From contig OY986439.1 in the NCBI GenBank assembly GCA_963920525.1, positions 30,948,319 through 31,012,318 on the forward strand: DNA of 64,000 nt, in the 5' to 3' direction. The notes below the pieces were generated by a model. That model was not told the DNA's origin. It made no database searches and worked only from the letters and a program-made list of their open reading frames with translations. The translations under genes were made by a program, and so were the position numbers. This document shows, one piece after another, positions 35,816 through 47,256 of this stretch (position 1 is the first letter of the stretch; every line of letters begins with the position of its first letter). The stretch comes from Dichetophora obliterata. Lineage: Eukaryota > Arthropoda > Insecta > Diptera > Sciomyzidae.

Positions 35816-36952
35816 AATAATCAATAAAAAAGTACTAAATAATTATAATTAATTAAAAATGAATTAAATCTCTTTTTAAAATTGAAAACTAAACTTTTAT
35901 TTTCTAGCTTAATTCAGCAAAGACAATAAAATAAAATTCATGGCACACGCAAATCAATAAGCTGCCCATTGTGTGGTAAGCCTAAAAGCAGACACTCAAC
36001 ATTGCGTGCTAATAAAAATCAATCCCACAGAACCAATCCGATTAACGCCAACAACGAACACTAAATATGTCAAGTTCTATCTCTGCCTTCTATCCTTTTC
36101 AAGCCCTTTCCTCTGTTGGTTGACCATAAAGACGTCCATGAAAATGATTAGTATTAAATATGTTTCTGATAGAAGGATTACTAGATGGAAAGATTAAGTA
36201 ATGCCGGCACAAATGTTGAGTATATTTATTTGAATTGATATTTGTGTGTTTCTATTTGTGTGATGGCAGTGTGTGGTTGTTAGTAATAGAGTGAATGTGT
36301 GCATGCATAATCTTGTTACTGTGAGTAAAATTTGGGTGCTTTGGTTTTTATTTTATTGTTTAAATATTTATCACTGGCACAAATAGTTATTGAGCTGAAT
36401 AATATTTTGTTTGTTTGCTGTGCTAGTTGCTACGGTATTGTTTTCTTTAATTGTTGTGATATAATATAATTATTGTTGTAATGACTGAAGATGCAGCTTC
36501 TTTTATATTCTTTCAATCGTTGTGTGAACAACAAGATTTTGCAATTTAAATGCAAATATTGTGTCAACAGTTTGTTTAAGCTGTTGCATATGTAAAGGCT
36601 GCAGTTGACGTTATGTATTTAAATTTTTCTTATAGAAAAGAGAAACACTATGCATATATAATTGCTCAAAAATTGCTCAAACAATAGCATGTAAATATTT
36701 TTTGATTTTAATCAAATTATATGTGCATAACAGCTTATTGAAAAATATCTCTAAGCTAAAGGTTTGCAGCTGTTTTGAAACATCAGCATAAAAAGATTTA
36801 CACAATACAGCTTATGTGAGCCAAAAGAAATTAAGCTACAATAAATCTTCTAGGCAAACCATAAATAAATATGGCAAACCATCTATAGTAATAAAACTTA
36901 TTTTCTGTTTGCTTAATTGTTGGTTTTTCTAACCTTTACACACATCTAAAGG
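35816..36952. other. AT-rich host-like non-coding DNA
   Basis: No gene or repeat structure can be supported. Short frames such as 35973-36197 lack recognisable motifs. Confidence 0.5.
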
Positions 36953-37720
36953 GCTCAACGTATTTCGCTCAAACTAGGCATGCATATAAAGTGCATCCTT
37001 GATTAAATTGTAACATTCTTAGTTTTTGCCTAAAATTTTTCAACTAACTGTAATTTTGTTATTATAATTTTGTTTTATAAGGGCTTTTTGTGTATTTAAT
37101 TATAAAATTTTTTTGTTATTTTGACACCCAAAATACTCACATATATTCAAAATTGTAGATATTTTCAGTTCAACGACTTTTTCATAAAACATCGTTACCT
37201 AAGAATGAGAAAAAAACGACATGAAAATCAAAGTTTGGTCTTTCGAGGCAAATATCTCCGCTGTCCATTAATATATTTTATTCAAAATTTTTTTGTTCCA
37301 AAGTTCAATAAAATCGCTTCACAGAAATAGGTTGAACTGTATCGTTATGTCGGTGTATATATGTTTAATGATTATGCCAAAAAATGTCAAAAATATTGAC
37401 TTTATACTCAAAAAATTACTCAAAAATTGTTTTTGTTGTAAAAATGAAATTAATTAAAAATTGCAAATCTGGCTACCTTTCGTATGACTTAGCATTTATA
37501 TGCAAAAATTCTTCCAGTAAAGCGCAAAAATTATTTTACTGATTTTGTCATCAAAACAACAAGGGTACCCCCTTTGATTTTTTTCACGAACTTTATTTTT
37601 TCCAAAATGTTGTTTTTATATTTTTTACAAAAAAGTCAAGTCTCAAAAATAATTTATGTAAAAAAATTACCCCAATATCTCTTTCCAATCAAAAGTTATG
37701 GCAAAAAATTTATTTTTTCA
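36953..37720 (+). repeat. Dispersed repeat, copy A (inverted partner at 47580-48262)
   Basis: It starts GGCTCAACGTATTTCGCTCA and matches the reverse complement of 47580-48262 with about 75-80% identity. Shared blocks include 'AAACATCGTTACCTAAGAAT', 'ATATCTCCGCTGTCCATTAA' and 'CAATATCTCTTTCCAATCAA'. It carries no coding sequence. The family is unknown. Confidence 0.8.
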
Positions 37721-38015
37721 TTATTTCATTTTCATTCAGACTATTAACAAAATTGAGTTTTATTTTTAAATGCTCTACATACTTTGAACGCCCCCGCACC
37801 CATTTATCTCTAAGAATGCTTTTGTCTCTAGAGTAATTACAAACATTTTGGCATATACAAAATTTTACTTATAGTAATCTACTTAGTTTTTTCAAAATAT
37901 TATATCAAATTCAAAGTTTTGACTTTCGATGCAAACTTAATATATTTGAAATTTTTTAATTACAATTTTTTTTTTGTAAAAAAGTTAAATATATATTTTA
38001 ATATAAATTTTTGTT
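37721..38015. other. AT-rich spacer upstream of a 5'-truncated retrotransposon
   Basis: No partner repeat is found for this stretch. It ends in a T-rich run and TTTAG directly before the first codon of the retrotransposon fragment, which looks like a splice acceptor but is probably coincidental. Confidence 0.4.
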
Positions 38016-38018
38016 TAG

Positions 38019-38441
38019 ATGTTAAAATGTCCATATCTCAAGAACCCACTGAGTCCCACCATAATATTCTATATTGTTGAAAAGGACGTTTTGAAATCAT
38101 CTAAAAAGAAAATTGTTGTTGGTCAAAGATCAAATACTGAACTGGATGTAATAGAGCCAATGCACTGGTTTCATCTTTGTTCGTTTAAGTCATCGGTTAC
38201 CTCTGATGATATCTTAAATTATATTCATAAGCACACTGGTATTGATAAAAATCATTTAGCTTGTCAATCACTGACGAGAAAAGATCTGGCTCAAACTCAA
38301 ATTGAGAAAATAAACTTTAAGGTCGGAATTTCGGCATCTCTTACGGGTCATATTTTAGATCCAACTCTTTGGCCTACTAATGTTTCTATTAGTAGGTTTG
38401 AGTTTTTTCCAAAAAAGGATCGTCGTCGCAATCGGAGATAG
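38019..38441 (+). pseudogene. ORF1 C-terminal fragment of the non-LTR element
   Basis: A 140-codon open frame ends in a basic tail (KKDRRRNRR). The GHILDPTLWPTNVSISRFEF segment resembles the C-terminal end of Jockey-type ORF1 proteins, where a LxxxxxDPxxWP motif precedes a positively charged tail. The N-terminal part is absent. It would have been an RNA-binding protein. ORF2 begins within about 55 nt of its stop, the usual close spacing of the two ORFs in such elements. Confidence 0.65.
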
Positions 38442-38459
38442 ACGCAAGCAATTATGATA

Positions 38460-41328
38460 ATCCTGGTAGTAATCTGAGATTATACTTTCAAATTTTGTCT
38501 GGCATAAGAACCAAGTCAGAATTAATTAAGTTATGGTCCTCGCAATTTGACTACGATATAATTGTTATTATTGAAACATGGCTAAATCCTGAATTTTTTG
38601 ATGCTGAATTTTTCGACCTGAATTGTTATCAGGTATTTCGGAAGGATAGAGATGCTGCTAAGACTTGCTGTACTAGGGGTGGTGGTGTACTAGTTGCTGT
38701 GAAACGCTCGTTGTGCTGCTGTGCTTGGCCATTGGAAAATACGGACACTTTACTGGATCAGTTATGTGTTCAAATTGTTGGATACTCTGAACGACTATAT
38801 TTGGTGGTTTCTTACTTGCCTCCAAATAGTTCGGATACACTTTACATGTCTCATGTGGACAATATATTGAGTTTAGCATCAAATGTTTCTAGTGATAGTC
38901 ATTTTTGCATTCTTGGTGATTTTAATTTAAATAAAGTAACTTGGAATAACTATTTAACTAATAATCCATTAATTCCCACTAATGTGAATTCAACGCATGA
39001 AATTTATCTCATTGATTCTTTTTTAAGTCTCGATTTTGTTCAAATTAATGGTTTCTCTAATAAACTAAATAGAATATTAGATCTTATTTTTATAAGTAAA
39101 GAGTTTAATTATAATATTGAAATTTGCCATATTCCGGTCTGTGAACCTAATATTCATCATGTGCCTTTGGTGCTTACGATATCATTTTACAATTTCGCTT
39201 GTAAATTTAGTAACTCTTTGAACTCCAGTACGTATTATAATTTTAGTCAATGCAATTTTGAAGCACTTAATACTGCTATTATTTCGGTGGATTGGGAACA
39301 TAATTTGAAATACAAAAGCACTTATGATTCTTTTATATTTTTTAAATCAAAATTTCTAGACATCTGTGAAAGAATTATCCCTCAATGTCCTTGTAAAATG
39401 TTTAAGCTACCGTGGTATACCACTGGGTTAAAAAAATTGAAAAATCTAAGAAATAAGTTTTTTAATTTATACAAAGCCACAAACAATATTGAATATTTTT
39501 TTAAACATCAACATTATTTGAGGGAATTAAATTTTTTAAATAAATTCTTATACAAACAATATATTTGCCGCTATGAGTCAAATATAAAGTTGAATCCAAA
39601 AAATTTTTGGACTTTTATAAATTCAAAAAAAAATGACCTCTGGTTTTCCGTCTTCTATGTGTTATGAAGGTGTTTGGTCTCAATCTTATGTTGATTCTGC
39701 AAATCTGTTTGCTAAATTTTTTTGCTCTAATTTTATTACGGATGAAGACAAAAATATAGATATCAATACTAATTATGGAGTAAATATTGATTTTGGTTGT
39801 TTTGAAATCTCTAGCGCTGATATCGCCATTTCGATACAGGGTTTAAATAACTCTCAAAAAAAAAGATGTAGATGGATTTTCTGCATTTCTTTTAACTCAT
39901 TGCCAATATTCACTGTTAGAACCACTAAAAATTATTTGTAATAAATCTTTACAGACTGGAACTTTTTTAGATGCTTGGAAAATTTCTTTCATCAGTCCGA
40001 TATATAAAAATGGAAATAAAAATGATATTTGTAATTATAGACCAATATCTAAGCTATCAAATATTTCAAAAATTTTTGAGAGCATTATTAAAAAGAAACT
40101 TACCTTTGAAATAAAAAATATAATATCGCCAAATCAGCATGGTTTTATGCCGAACAGATCAACAGTCACAAATCTAGCGACCTTTACAGACTATTGTATT
40201 TCTTCATTAGTAGATGGCTTTCGAGTTGATACTATTTATACGGATTTTGCAAAAGCGTTTGATAGGGTTTCGCATCATATCTTAGTAATGAAATTCTTGC
40301 GTTAAGGGTTCCATTCAAATTTCGTATCTTGGGTTAAGTCATACCTAAGCAATAGACTCTGCATGGTGTCTATTGAAGAATCCATGTCTGAACCGTTTAT
40401 AGCTTCCTCAGGTGTTCCTCAAGGAAGCATTTTAGGACCACTTTTTTTTATAATTTTTATAAATGATGTTAGTTCCTGTTTTAATAACACGAAGTTCTTA
40501 ATGTTTGCCGACGATTTGAAAATTTTTTCTCGAATAGCAAATAGTTCTGATATGCTTGCTTTGCAGTCTGACTTAAATAATCTATATGAATGGTGTTCTA
40601 AAAACCGTTTATCTCTAAAAATAAATAAATGTTTTCAAGTTTCATATTCGAAACAAATAAATAATGCTCATGATCAATACAAGTTGAATAATCAAAATTT
40701 GAAATCAGTAACATTAATAAACGATCTTGGTGTTATATTTGACTCAAGTTTTACTTTTATTCATCATTTAAATTATATAATTCCTAAGGCATACTCTTTA
40801 TTAGCATTTATTAAGCGCAATAGTAATGAATTTACTGATCCTTATACACTAAAAATTCTGTTTACTAGTCTGGTTAGATCCAAGTTGGAATACGCAAGTT
40901 TTATTTGGAATCCGTATTACAAAACGCATGTGAATCGCTTAGAACGTGTTCAGCGTAGATTCCTCAAATATGCACTTCGTTCTATTAACTTTTCAGATCC
41001 TCTTCCCTCCTATGATGTTAGATGTAAACTTATAAACTTGAAAACCCTGGAAAATCGAAGAACTATATTATCCCTCTTATTTGTTTTCAATATTATTTCT
41101 GGCAACACAGATTGTTCGTATCTTCTCAATCAAATAACTTTTAATGTTCCTTCCAGAACATTAAGAAATAGTGCACCATTTAATATTGGAGTGCACAGAA
41201 CAAATTATGCTTCAAATTCACCAATCGTGAGAACTTTGCGAGAATTTAATAATCTATCAAATGTATATTCTATTGATTTTTCAGTCACTAAGACGATAAT
41301 GTTCAAACAATTAAATTCAATATATTAA
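38460..41328 (+). pseudogene. ORF2 endonuclease-reverse transcriptase with homopolymer frameshifts and one stop
   Basis: The endonuclease frame (38495-39667) has IVIIETWLNPE, TRGGGVLVAVK and CILGDFNLNKV. The first motif, usually YxQNxRG, reads YFQILSGIR, so a catalytic Asn is lost. The frame breaks in a run of nine A near 39633 and moves to one ending SGFPSSMCYEGV and onward. It breaks again in a run of nine A near 39857, after which the reverse transcriptase frame runs to 41328: CNYRPISKLSN, NQHGFMPNRST, YTDFAKAFDRVSHH, GVPQGSILGPL and the catalytic MFADDLKIF near 40503. A TAA interrupts it at about 40303. The C-terminus ends in a typical thumb region (KLEYASFIWNPYY), with no RNase H. Removing one A from each run would join the three parts, leaving one nonsense codon. 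Confidence 0.88.
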
Positions 41329-41403
41329 AGTGTAATATCTATTACTTTGCATGTATATACTTATATATTAAGCATATAGTCAGTAAGGTTAACATACCAT
41401 TGA

Positions 41404-41439
<36 letters not shown>

Positions 41440-41443
41440 AAGG

Positions 41444-42188
41444 TAAGTTTGCTAGCTTTAAGATTAAATAGATATTTAAATTATTTTTAATTTTTAAAAT
41501 GTGTTTTTCGTACCCCTTCTTCGAATTCAATTAGAAACTATTTTCTTCGAAACTATTTTCGAATTAATGTCCGTTCAATTATTACCTTTCATAAAATAAA
41601 ACATTAATTAAATATTCTGGATAAACAATCATTATTCCAGAAATTAAAAAAAACATTTAATCAAGAAATGTATATTAATATGTTTATATAAATTACTCTC
41701 AGTAACACCGGGCATAGCAGCTAGTTTCTCGAAAATTTTTTATGACTACCTTGAAAAATTGAAAAATTTAATTTGGGGAAAACTTTTTCGTTACAAAGCT
41801 TCTGAGCTCAAGCAGAAGAAAATTTGAAGTTTTCATTGAAGCTATTCCACTTGAGCGAGTGGCTGAGTGAAAATCTTAGTACTCAGATCTCAGACAAAAA
41901 AAAAAATGATATGAATGAGTACTCAGTCAGGCGCAAAAAATTGCACTGAAATGCAGGGAATTTTGCAAAGCTTAGTAGTAGAATATTTTGCTGCCTCTGA
42001 TTGTGAGATAGACATGCAATGTGTTGAGCGTAGAAGAAGAGTTCAGAAGAAGAGTTATAATGTTTAAAGCAGTTGCGCTCGCAAAAAATAGCAAATGAGT
42101 CAAAATTTGTGGATTATGTTAAAAATACAAAATTTTAAGCATTTTTTCTATTTAAGAAAAGTTAAAGAGTTTGTAATATACGAGCTAA
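41444..42188. other. AT-rich DNA carrying a repeat end (41635-41735)
   Basis: No gene seen. At about 41635-41735 a segment ending CACCGGGCATAGCAGCTAGT matches the reverse complement of about 45225-45310. The rest is unassigned. Confidence 0.45.
41635..41735 (+). repeat. Repeat end with GTAACACCGG...CTAGT, partner inverted at 45225-45310
   Basis: The blocks 'TGTTTATATAAATTACTCTC' and 'AGTAACACCGG' followed by CTAGT are shared with the inverted partner. A CTAG-T terminus after a GC-rich, possibly hairpin-forming stretch resembles Helitron 3' ends. The hairpin itself is not clearly preserved, so this assignment is tentative. Confidence 0.6.
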
Positions 42189-44046
42189 CAGTGGCGTAGT
42201 TAGAAAATTTAGCGCCCGGGGAAAAAATGATTCGCCTCCTCCCTTCAATTTTGATGCTCTATTTCATTATTCACGCAAATTTGCGTACATTTTCTCGCGT
42301 CACTGACCAATCGCTAATACTTATACTTGGTCGGATATATTTGATCGTCGATCAATACTGTAGATAGTTTTTAATGATCACATTGGCCACAATATTGTGA
42401 TACATTACGGTGCGCAGTGATTCGTCCCATAGACAAAAATCAAAAAAATTGATGGCAGAAAATAAGAATGTTTTGGTACCGTTTTAAAGGTAAAACATCA
42501 ACTAAAATATATGAATAATTTTTTTTTTAAAGTCAGGAATCAAGCAGAGAATCATCGATCTGAATGACCAAGCTGTTTTCGTTCCTTTTGATAATCATTC
42601 TCTCAATTTGGCAGGAGTACGCGCAGCTCACGTCAACGTCCGAGCAGTAACATTTTTTGGAACAATACAGCGTCTTTTCACTTATTTCTCCTCCTCTACC
42701 CACAGATGAGACGTTCTTAAAAAATAAGTGAGTATAACGGTAAAAAAGGCATTGTGAAACTAGGTGGAGCTCAAAAGCTGAAGCTGTGAAACTAGTATCA
42801 ACACAATTGGACGGAGTCATTTCAGCGCTGGAACACTTGAGAGATACGGTCACAGAAAACATTGATACCAGACAAAATGTAGCTTTGGTTATCAATGCTA
42901 TAGAAACATTTGATTTCATCGCTCTTTTATTTTTTTGAGCAGAAATTCTCGCATCATGTGATAGAGTTCAGAAACGGTTACAAGAAAAAGGAATCAGTTT
43001 CACTTATGTACTTGGACATTTGCAAATATTGACAGAAAAACTGAATGATTGGAGACTCGACTTGTGCGACCGTGCCATTTGTAATGCTAAAGAAAAATGT
43101 AACGAGTTGGGTGTGAGCACCGTCAGAAGAATTCGAGAAAAGCGAAATATGCCAGGAGAAACATCTGAAGATTCTGGATTGAATTCGGAAGAAGAAATGC
43201 GACGATCTCTGATTGAAATTTTGGATAAACTTTCAATGGAAATATCCATACGTTTCACAAATTTTAAGAAGCTCAATGAACGTTTTGGTTTTCTTTGTAA
43301 GTTTGAAAAAATAATGCAACTTTCCAGAGATTTTTACAAAGATGAGCTTCTCAAAATAGAAAGGAAATGTAAGAAACTTGGCGAGTTTTATCCATATGAC
43401 TTGAACAACGAAGATTTGTTCAGCGATATTCAAGACGTCCTACTTTTATTCAAAAGAGCGAAGAAAAACGAAGAGGAAATTGGATTTTCACCTGAACAAC
43501 TTCTGTTATATATTTCATCAATGGGATGAGAAGCTTACAAGACATTAGCGACAGCTTTGCAAATATTACTAACCATACCTGTTTCAGTTGGTTTCTGTGA
43601 AAGATCATTTAGCAAACTTAAATTGATCAAATCAAAGTCAAAGTAGATTAGCAAACCTTGCAATTCTTTCAACTGAAAGTGAAACTGCTGCAATGTTAGA
43701 TTACGAGGATATAATATGTGAATTTGCAGCAATTAAATCGAGAAAAGTTAACTTTTGAGTTTTTTCATTGTTATGAAGAAAAAGTTTGAGTTTTCAATAT
43801 TTCGAGAATATGAAAATAAGATCAAAGTTTTATTTTTCATCAAAACTTCATATTTAATGTCAACGTCATCTTTTTAATGGATGTAAAAATTAAGATTGTA
43901 ATAAAAAAATTTTGTATAAAAAAATTGTTGTGTATCATTTCTTTATTTTGAGGAACAGCGGAGCTCGTTTTGCCGCCGCCAAATTGTTGTGCCCGATTTG
44001 TGCCCGTTGTGCGACCACACCAACCGCACCCCTAGGTACGCCACTG
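42189..44046 (+). mobile_element. hAT transposon of the ZMYM1-like group, inactive
   Basis: The left end CAGTGGCGTAGTTAG (42189) and the right end, inverted as CAGTGGCGTACCTAG (from 44046), are hAT terminal repeats. Flanks CGAGCTAA (42181-42188) and CGAGCAAA (44047-44054) form an 8 bp target duplication with one mismatch. The interior holds a decayed transposase on the plus strand. The right end and its flank are then duplicated twice more downstream. Confidence 0.9.
42540..43758 (+). pseudogene. hAT transposase, ZMYM1/DUF4371-like, decayed
   Basis: At about 42557-42720 the reading DQAVFVPFDNHSLNLAGV (continuing to AVTFFGTIQRLFTYFSS) matches the catalytic-domain block usual in ZMYM1-like hAT proteins. 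After several frame changes, an open frame at 43020-43529 (169 codons) covers the helical insertion region: LNDWRLDLCDRAICNAKE, then MEISIRFTNFKKLNERFGFL. After its stop, another frame gives ILLTIPVSVGFCERSFSKLK, the hAT dimerisation motif, with LAILSTESETAAMLDYEDII to the terminal KSRKVNF-stop at 43758. The N-terminal zinc-finger region is missing. The protein would have excised and inserted the element with 8 bp duplications. At least four frameshifts make it a pseudogene. Confidence 0.85.
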
Positions 44047-44926
44047 CGAGCAAAGCAAAAAATTATGAAAAATCCAATGTTAATTCATTATAAATGTAAT
44101 GTAATGCTAGATTACGAGGATGTAATATGTGAATTTGCAGCAATTAAATCGAGAAAAGTTAACTTTTGAGTTTTTTCATTGTTATGAAGAAAAAGTTTGA
44201 GTTTTCAATATTTCGAGAATATGAAAATAAGATCAAAGTTTTATTTTTCATCAAAACTTCATATTTAATGTCAACGTCATCTTTTTTATAGATGTAAAAA
44301 TTAAGATTGTAATAAGAAAAATTTTGTATAAAAAAATTGTTGTGTATCATTTCTTTATTTTGAGGAACAGCGGAGCTCGTTTTGCCGCCGCCAAATTGTT
44401 GTGCCCGATTTGTGCCCGTTGTGCGACCACACCAACCGCACCCCTAGGTACGCCACTGCGAGCAAAGCAAAAAATTATGAAAAATCCAATGTTAATTCAT
44501 TATAAATGTAATGTAATGCTAGATTACGAGGATGTAATATGTGAATTTGCAGCAATTAAATCGAGAAAAGTTAACTTTTGAGTTTTTTCATTGTTATGAA
44601 GAAAAGGTTTGAGTTTTCAATATTTCGAGAATATGAAAATAAGATCAAAGTTTTATTTTTCATCAAAACTTCATATTTAATGTCAACGTCATCTTTTTAA
44701 TGGATGTAAAAATTAAGATTGTAATAAAAAAATTTTGTATAAAAAAATTGTTGTGTATTATTTCTTTATTTTGAGGAACAGCGGAGCTCGTTTTGCCGCC
44801 GCCAAATTGTTGTGCCCGATTTGTGCCCGTTGTGCGACCGCACCAACCGCCCCCTAGGTACGCCACTGCGAGCAAAGTAAAAAATTATGAAAAATCCAAT
44901 GTTAATTCATTATAAAATACTAAAGC
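43693..44926 (+). repeat. Tandem triplication, 412 bp unit, of the hAT 3' end plus flank
   Basis: Three consecutive copies start with ATGTTAGATTACGAGGAT or ATGCTAGATTACGAGGAT (about 43693, 44105, 44517). Each contains the last 20 or so transposase codons, the 3' untranslated region, the hAT right terminus (ends at 44046, 44458, 44868), the target duplication CGAGCAAA and about 45 bp of flank. Spacings are 412 and 410 bp. Identity looks above 97%, far higher than the decay of the gene itself, so the amplification is recent. Confidence 0.93.
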
Positions 44927-45908
44927 ACTTTTAACATTGTGGTTTATGAAATAAAATACAGCGCTGTTAAATAAAAAACAATTATGAGTTAGTCACGTCT
45001 ACAAAAATTAATAAATGAGTCAAATTTATACTATTAAAAAATAGTGAATAAAGCAAAGTTTGCTTTTAAACAAATAAATATCAAATGTGATAATAAGAAT
45101 ATATTAAGAAAAATGTACAATAAAGCAATAAATTTATAAGCAATGTTTTCTACAATAAATTATAAATGAGCCAAGATTTCTGGTTCATGTAGTCAAAAAT
45201 ATTGTAAACTCTCAACTAGTTTGTTAACCGGTGTTACTCGAGAGTAATTTATATAAACATTTAAATATACTTTTCTCGGTTAAATGCTTTTTTTAACTTT
45301 GGAATTTTGAAAAACGTGTTGAATTTTAAATTTGAGATCACTATAAAAATATTAGTTAAACAATTTAACGTGCCCTTTTTAAAGAAGGAATAATTTTATC
45401 ACAGCCAAAAATTGTTTTATAGTTTTAAACTGAATTTAATGGTTACTGGTAAAAATGTTACTTGCACTTCGCATATTCTTCCCAAACTTCCTAAAGTTTC
45501 TAGTAGTTATCCAGTTAGAAAATAGCAATAGATTTGTGTTTAAAATAAAAAATAAAATATACTGAGTCTGATAGTTAATTTCTTAAATCTTCAGAATTCA
45601 TTTTTTATGCGAAAAATTGTACAGTTGTGTTTCTTAATGTAAATTAGCAAAAAGGTGTAAGTTAAGAAAGCAGTCACTTTTTAATTTCCAATTAAATTAT
45701 ATACAGCAACCTGTTACAAAATTATCGACGTAAACAGTTGATCGACATAAATCCAGCTGAAAAAACTGCAAGAACACTGCAAAAAGTGTCATAAGGCTTT
45801 TTGCTGCAAGCTTAGGCTGAGTGCGAAAAGAACAAAATTGACTGACAGTTAACGACTATTCTAGATTATTGGAACCGTGTTGGTAATGCAGTGATTACTT
45901 CTAATTTA
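44927..45908. other. AT-rich DNA with the inverted repeat end at 45225-45310
   Basis: Apart from the inverted partner of 41635-41735 (ending ACTAGTT...GGTGTTACTC on the plus strand) I see nothing that can be assigned. Confidence 0.45.
45225..45310 (-). repeat. Repeat end, inverted partner of 41635-41735
   Basis: Read on the minus strand it runs GCATTTAACCGAGAAAAGTA, then TGTTTATATAAATTACTCTC and GAGTAACACCGG to ACTAGT, parallel to 41635-41735. Confidence 0.6.
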
Positions 45909-46081
45909 GGCTGTGTGCGAATTGATATATATGCGACCTAAACTAAATAGTATCGATAATACAGTTATTCCTAATTTAAGAAGCATTTAGTTTGCTTGAT
46001 AGTTTTCTAAATTATTTAGGAAGCACTGCCTTATCGACCCAATTTAGTTTAGACCGTATTTAGGTCAATTCGCACACAGCC
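45909..46081. mobile_element. PIF/Harbinger-like MITE, 173 bp
   Basis: The ends GGCTGTGTGCGAATTGA (45909 and, inverted, 46081) are flanked by TTA on both sides (45906-45908, 46082-46084). A 3 bp TTA duplication with GG-starting ends is typical of PIF/Harbinger. Inner blocks 'TCTAAACTAAAT'/'CCTAAACTAAAT' extend the inverted repeat. No coding sequence. Confidence 0.8.
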
Positions 46082-46204
46082 TTAGAACATTTTCCAGCAT
46101 ACTTTTCACGGCTAAAGCTTAGTATGCTGTAGAAACGAAATTTTGTAGGCATTTTATTCTACACGCGAAGTTTTGGTGTAGACTCTACACTAACACATAC
46201 TTAC

Positions 46205-46719
46205 CATAAAGTGTTTGTTAAATGTGTTAGTTGAACATTATTGTTGAATGTCAAATTTTCACGGCAATTCAATGTATCGACATTTAAAAGACCGCGAAAT
46301 TTTGACATTTTAACTCTCCAGTCATGTTTGAAAACTTGGCTGCATTGAACAAGTTTTACCATTCAGCAGCGTACTAAGTCAACGAAAAAAAGTCGCTACC
46401 TTTTGGCTGTCAAAAACGCAATGCATTTCTTACGAAAATTTATTTTCGCTTCTGCTTAAAGCTTAAAGATTAAAGCTTAAAGCTTAGTATGCTGTAGGAA
46501 TGAAGATTTTTATTAATTTAATTTTCAATTACAATCAATAAGAAAATTTTTTTTTGTTGTTTACTTCAATGTTGAACCGAAAAATTTGTTCAATGCAGCC
46601 AAGCTTAGAACCATGATTGGAAGGTTAAAATGTCAACATTTTGTTGTCTTTTATATGTTGGTACATTTAGTTGTCGTGGAAATTTTACTTTCAACAATAT
46701 TGTTCAAATAACACATTAA
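46205..46719. mobile_element. Foldback element with about 170 bp arms
   Basis: 46208-46375 and 46545-46719 are inverted copies, sharing 'TTGACATTTTAAC', 'CTTGGCTGCATTGAACAA', 'GTTGAACATTATTGTTGA' and others, with about 75-80% identity. The core (about 46376-46544) holds AAAGCTTAAAG repeats. The right arm is cut at a TTAA by the piggyBac-like MITE that follows. Confidence 0.75.
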
Positions 46720-46934
46720 CCTTCAGCTGGCATGCTCATCCTGAGTATCATACATGGACCCGTGGGGTAAATACGAACCCCAGTGATTAAAATCTTTGTA
46801 AAAATTTAAATATTGATTATTTTGTCTCAAAAAAATTCAGAGCTCATCTTTAGATACCACTTGAAACTGTAGAATAGTCCAAGTTGAAAAAAATAACGTG
46901 GGGTATATACGTACCCCACGAGGCCAGGTGAAGG
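46720..46934. mobile_element. piggyBac-like MITE, 215 bp, TTAA target duplication
   Basis: The element starts CCTTCAGCTGGC and ends with the inverted CCTTCACCTGGC. TTAA stands on both sides (46716-46719, 46935-46938). Inner GTGGGGTAAATACG and CGTGGGGTATATACG blocks form a second inverted pair, and CGTGGGG...CCCCACG makes a local hairpin near the right end. It lies in the end of the foldback element, so it is the younger insertion. Confidence 0.85.
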
Positions 46935-46938
46935 TTAA

Positions 46939-47182
46939 ACATGAAAATATTAACTTTTACTGCATTATATTCTCGGTCATATTTTCGATGAAATGGTGAT
47001 ATATTTACAAAAACTAAAGTAGCATTGATAAGGAACAGAGTGACAACGCTGAAAATGTAGTGAGAAAAAATGATGCCATCACCACAAAACACTTTTAACA
47101 GGAGGGGCAAGGGGTGGGGCGGCAAAAATATAGACGTACTATATAAGAAAGATATTTTAGGATAGAGAATTTTAATTTGTCG
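46939..47182. other. Unassigned non-coding DNA
   Basis: No gene or repeat recognised between the piggyBac-like MITE and the tRNA-like sequence. Confidence 0.4.
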
Positions 47183-47256
47183 GCCTTTGTAGTCTAGTGG
47201 AGAGTGCGCTAGAATATCAACCCAGAGGTCCATGGTTCGAATCCGGGCTCGTGCAT
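47183..47256 (+). other. tRNA-like sequence (pseudogene or SINE head)
   Basis: The internal promoter boxes are well kept: box A TAGTCTAGTGG and box B GGTTCGAATCC. The acceptor stem (GCCTTTG against CTCGTGC) pairs at only three or four of seven positions, and the T stem and anticodon stem have mismatches, so a working tRNA is unlikely. About 200 bp of non-tRNA sequence follows, as in a tRNA-derived SINE body, but no second copy with the same body is seen here. Confidence 0.6.

Larger units (their letters stand above)
38016..41443 (+). mobile_element. 5'-truncated non-LTR retrotransposon (Jockey/CR1-type) with (TAAA)n tail
   Basis: The order is the end of ORF1 (38019-38441), ORF2 endonuclease (from about 38460), reverse transcriptase to 41328, a short 3' untranslated region and a (TAAA)n tail at 41407-41443. 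The start of ORF1 is missing, as expected from incomplete reverse transcription. No matching target duplication was found. It is a different family from the 27-31 kb element: the ORF2 sequence differs and the tail is TAAA rather than TAA. Confidence 0.88.

Noticed and set aside
38005..38019. TTTTTGTTTAG before ATG read as a splice acceptor of a host exon
   Set aside because: The following frame is the C-terminus of retrotransposon ORF1 and continues into its ORF2; no host exon is seen.
43912..44169. Identical 85-codon frames at 43912-44169 and 44324-44581
   Set aside because: The frame crosses the unit junction of the 412 bp duplication, has no ATG start, and joins untranslated region, terminal repeat and flank to the last hAT codons.
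47183..47256. Functional tRNA gene (also at 61542-61615)
   Set aside because: Acceptor and anticodon stems pair too poorly in spite of good box A and box B.
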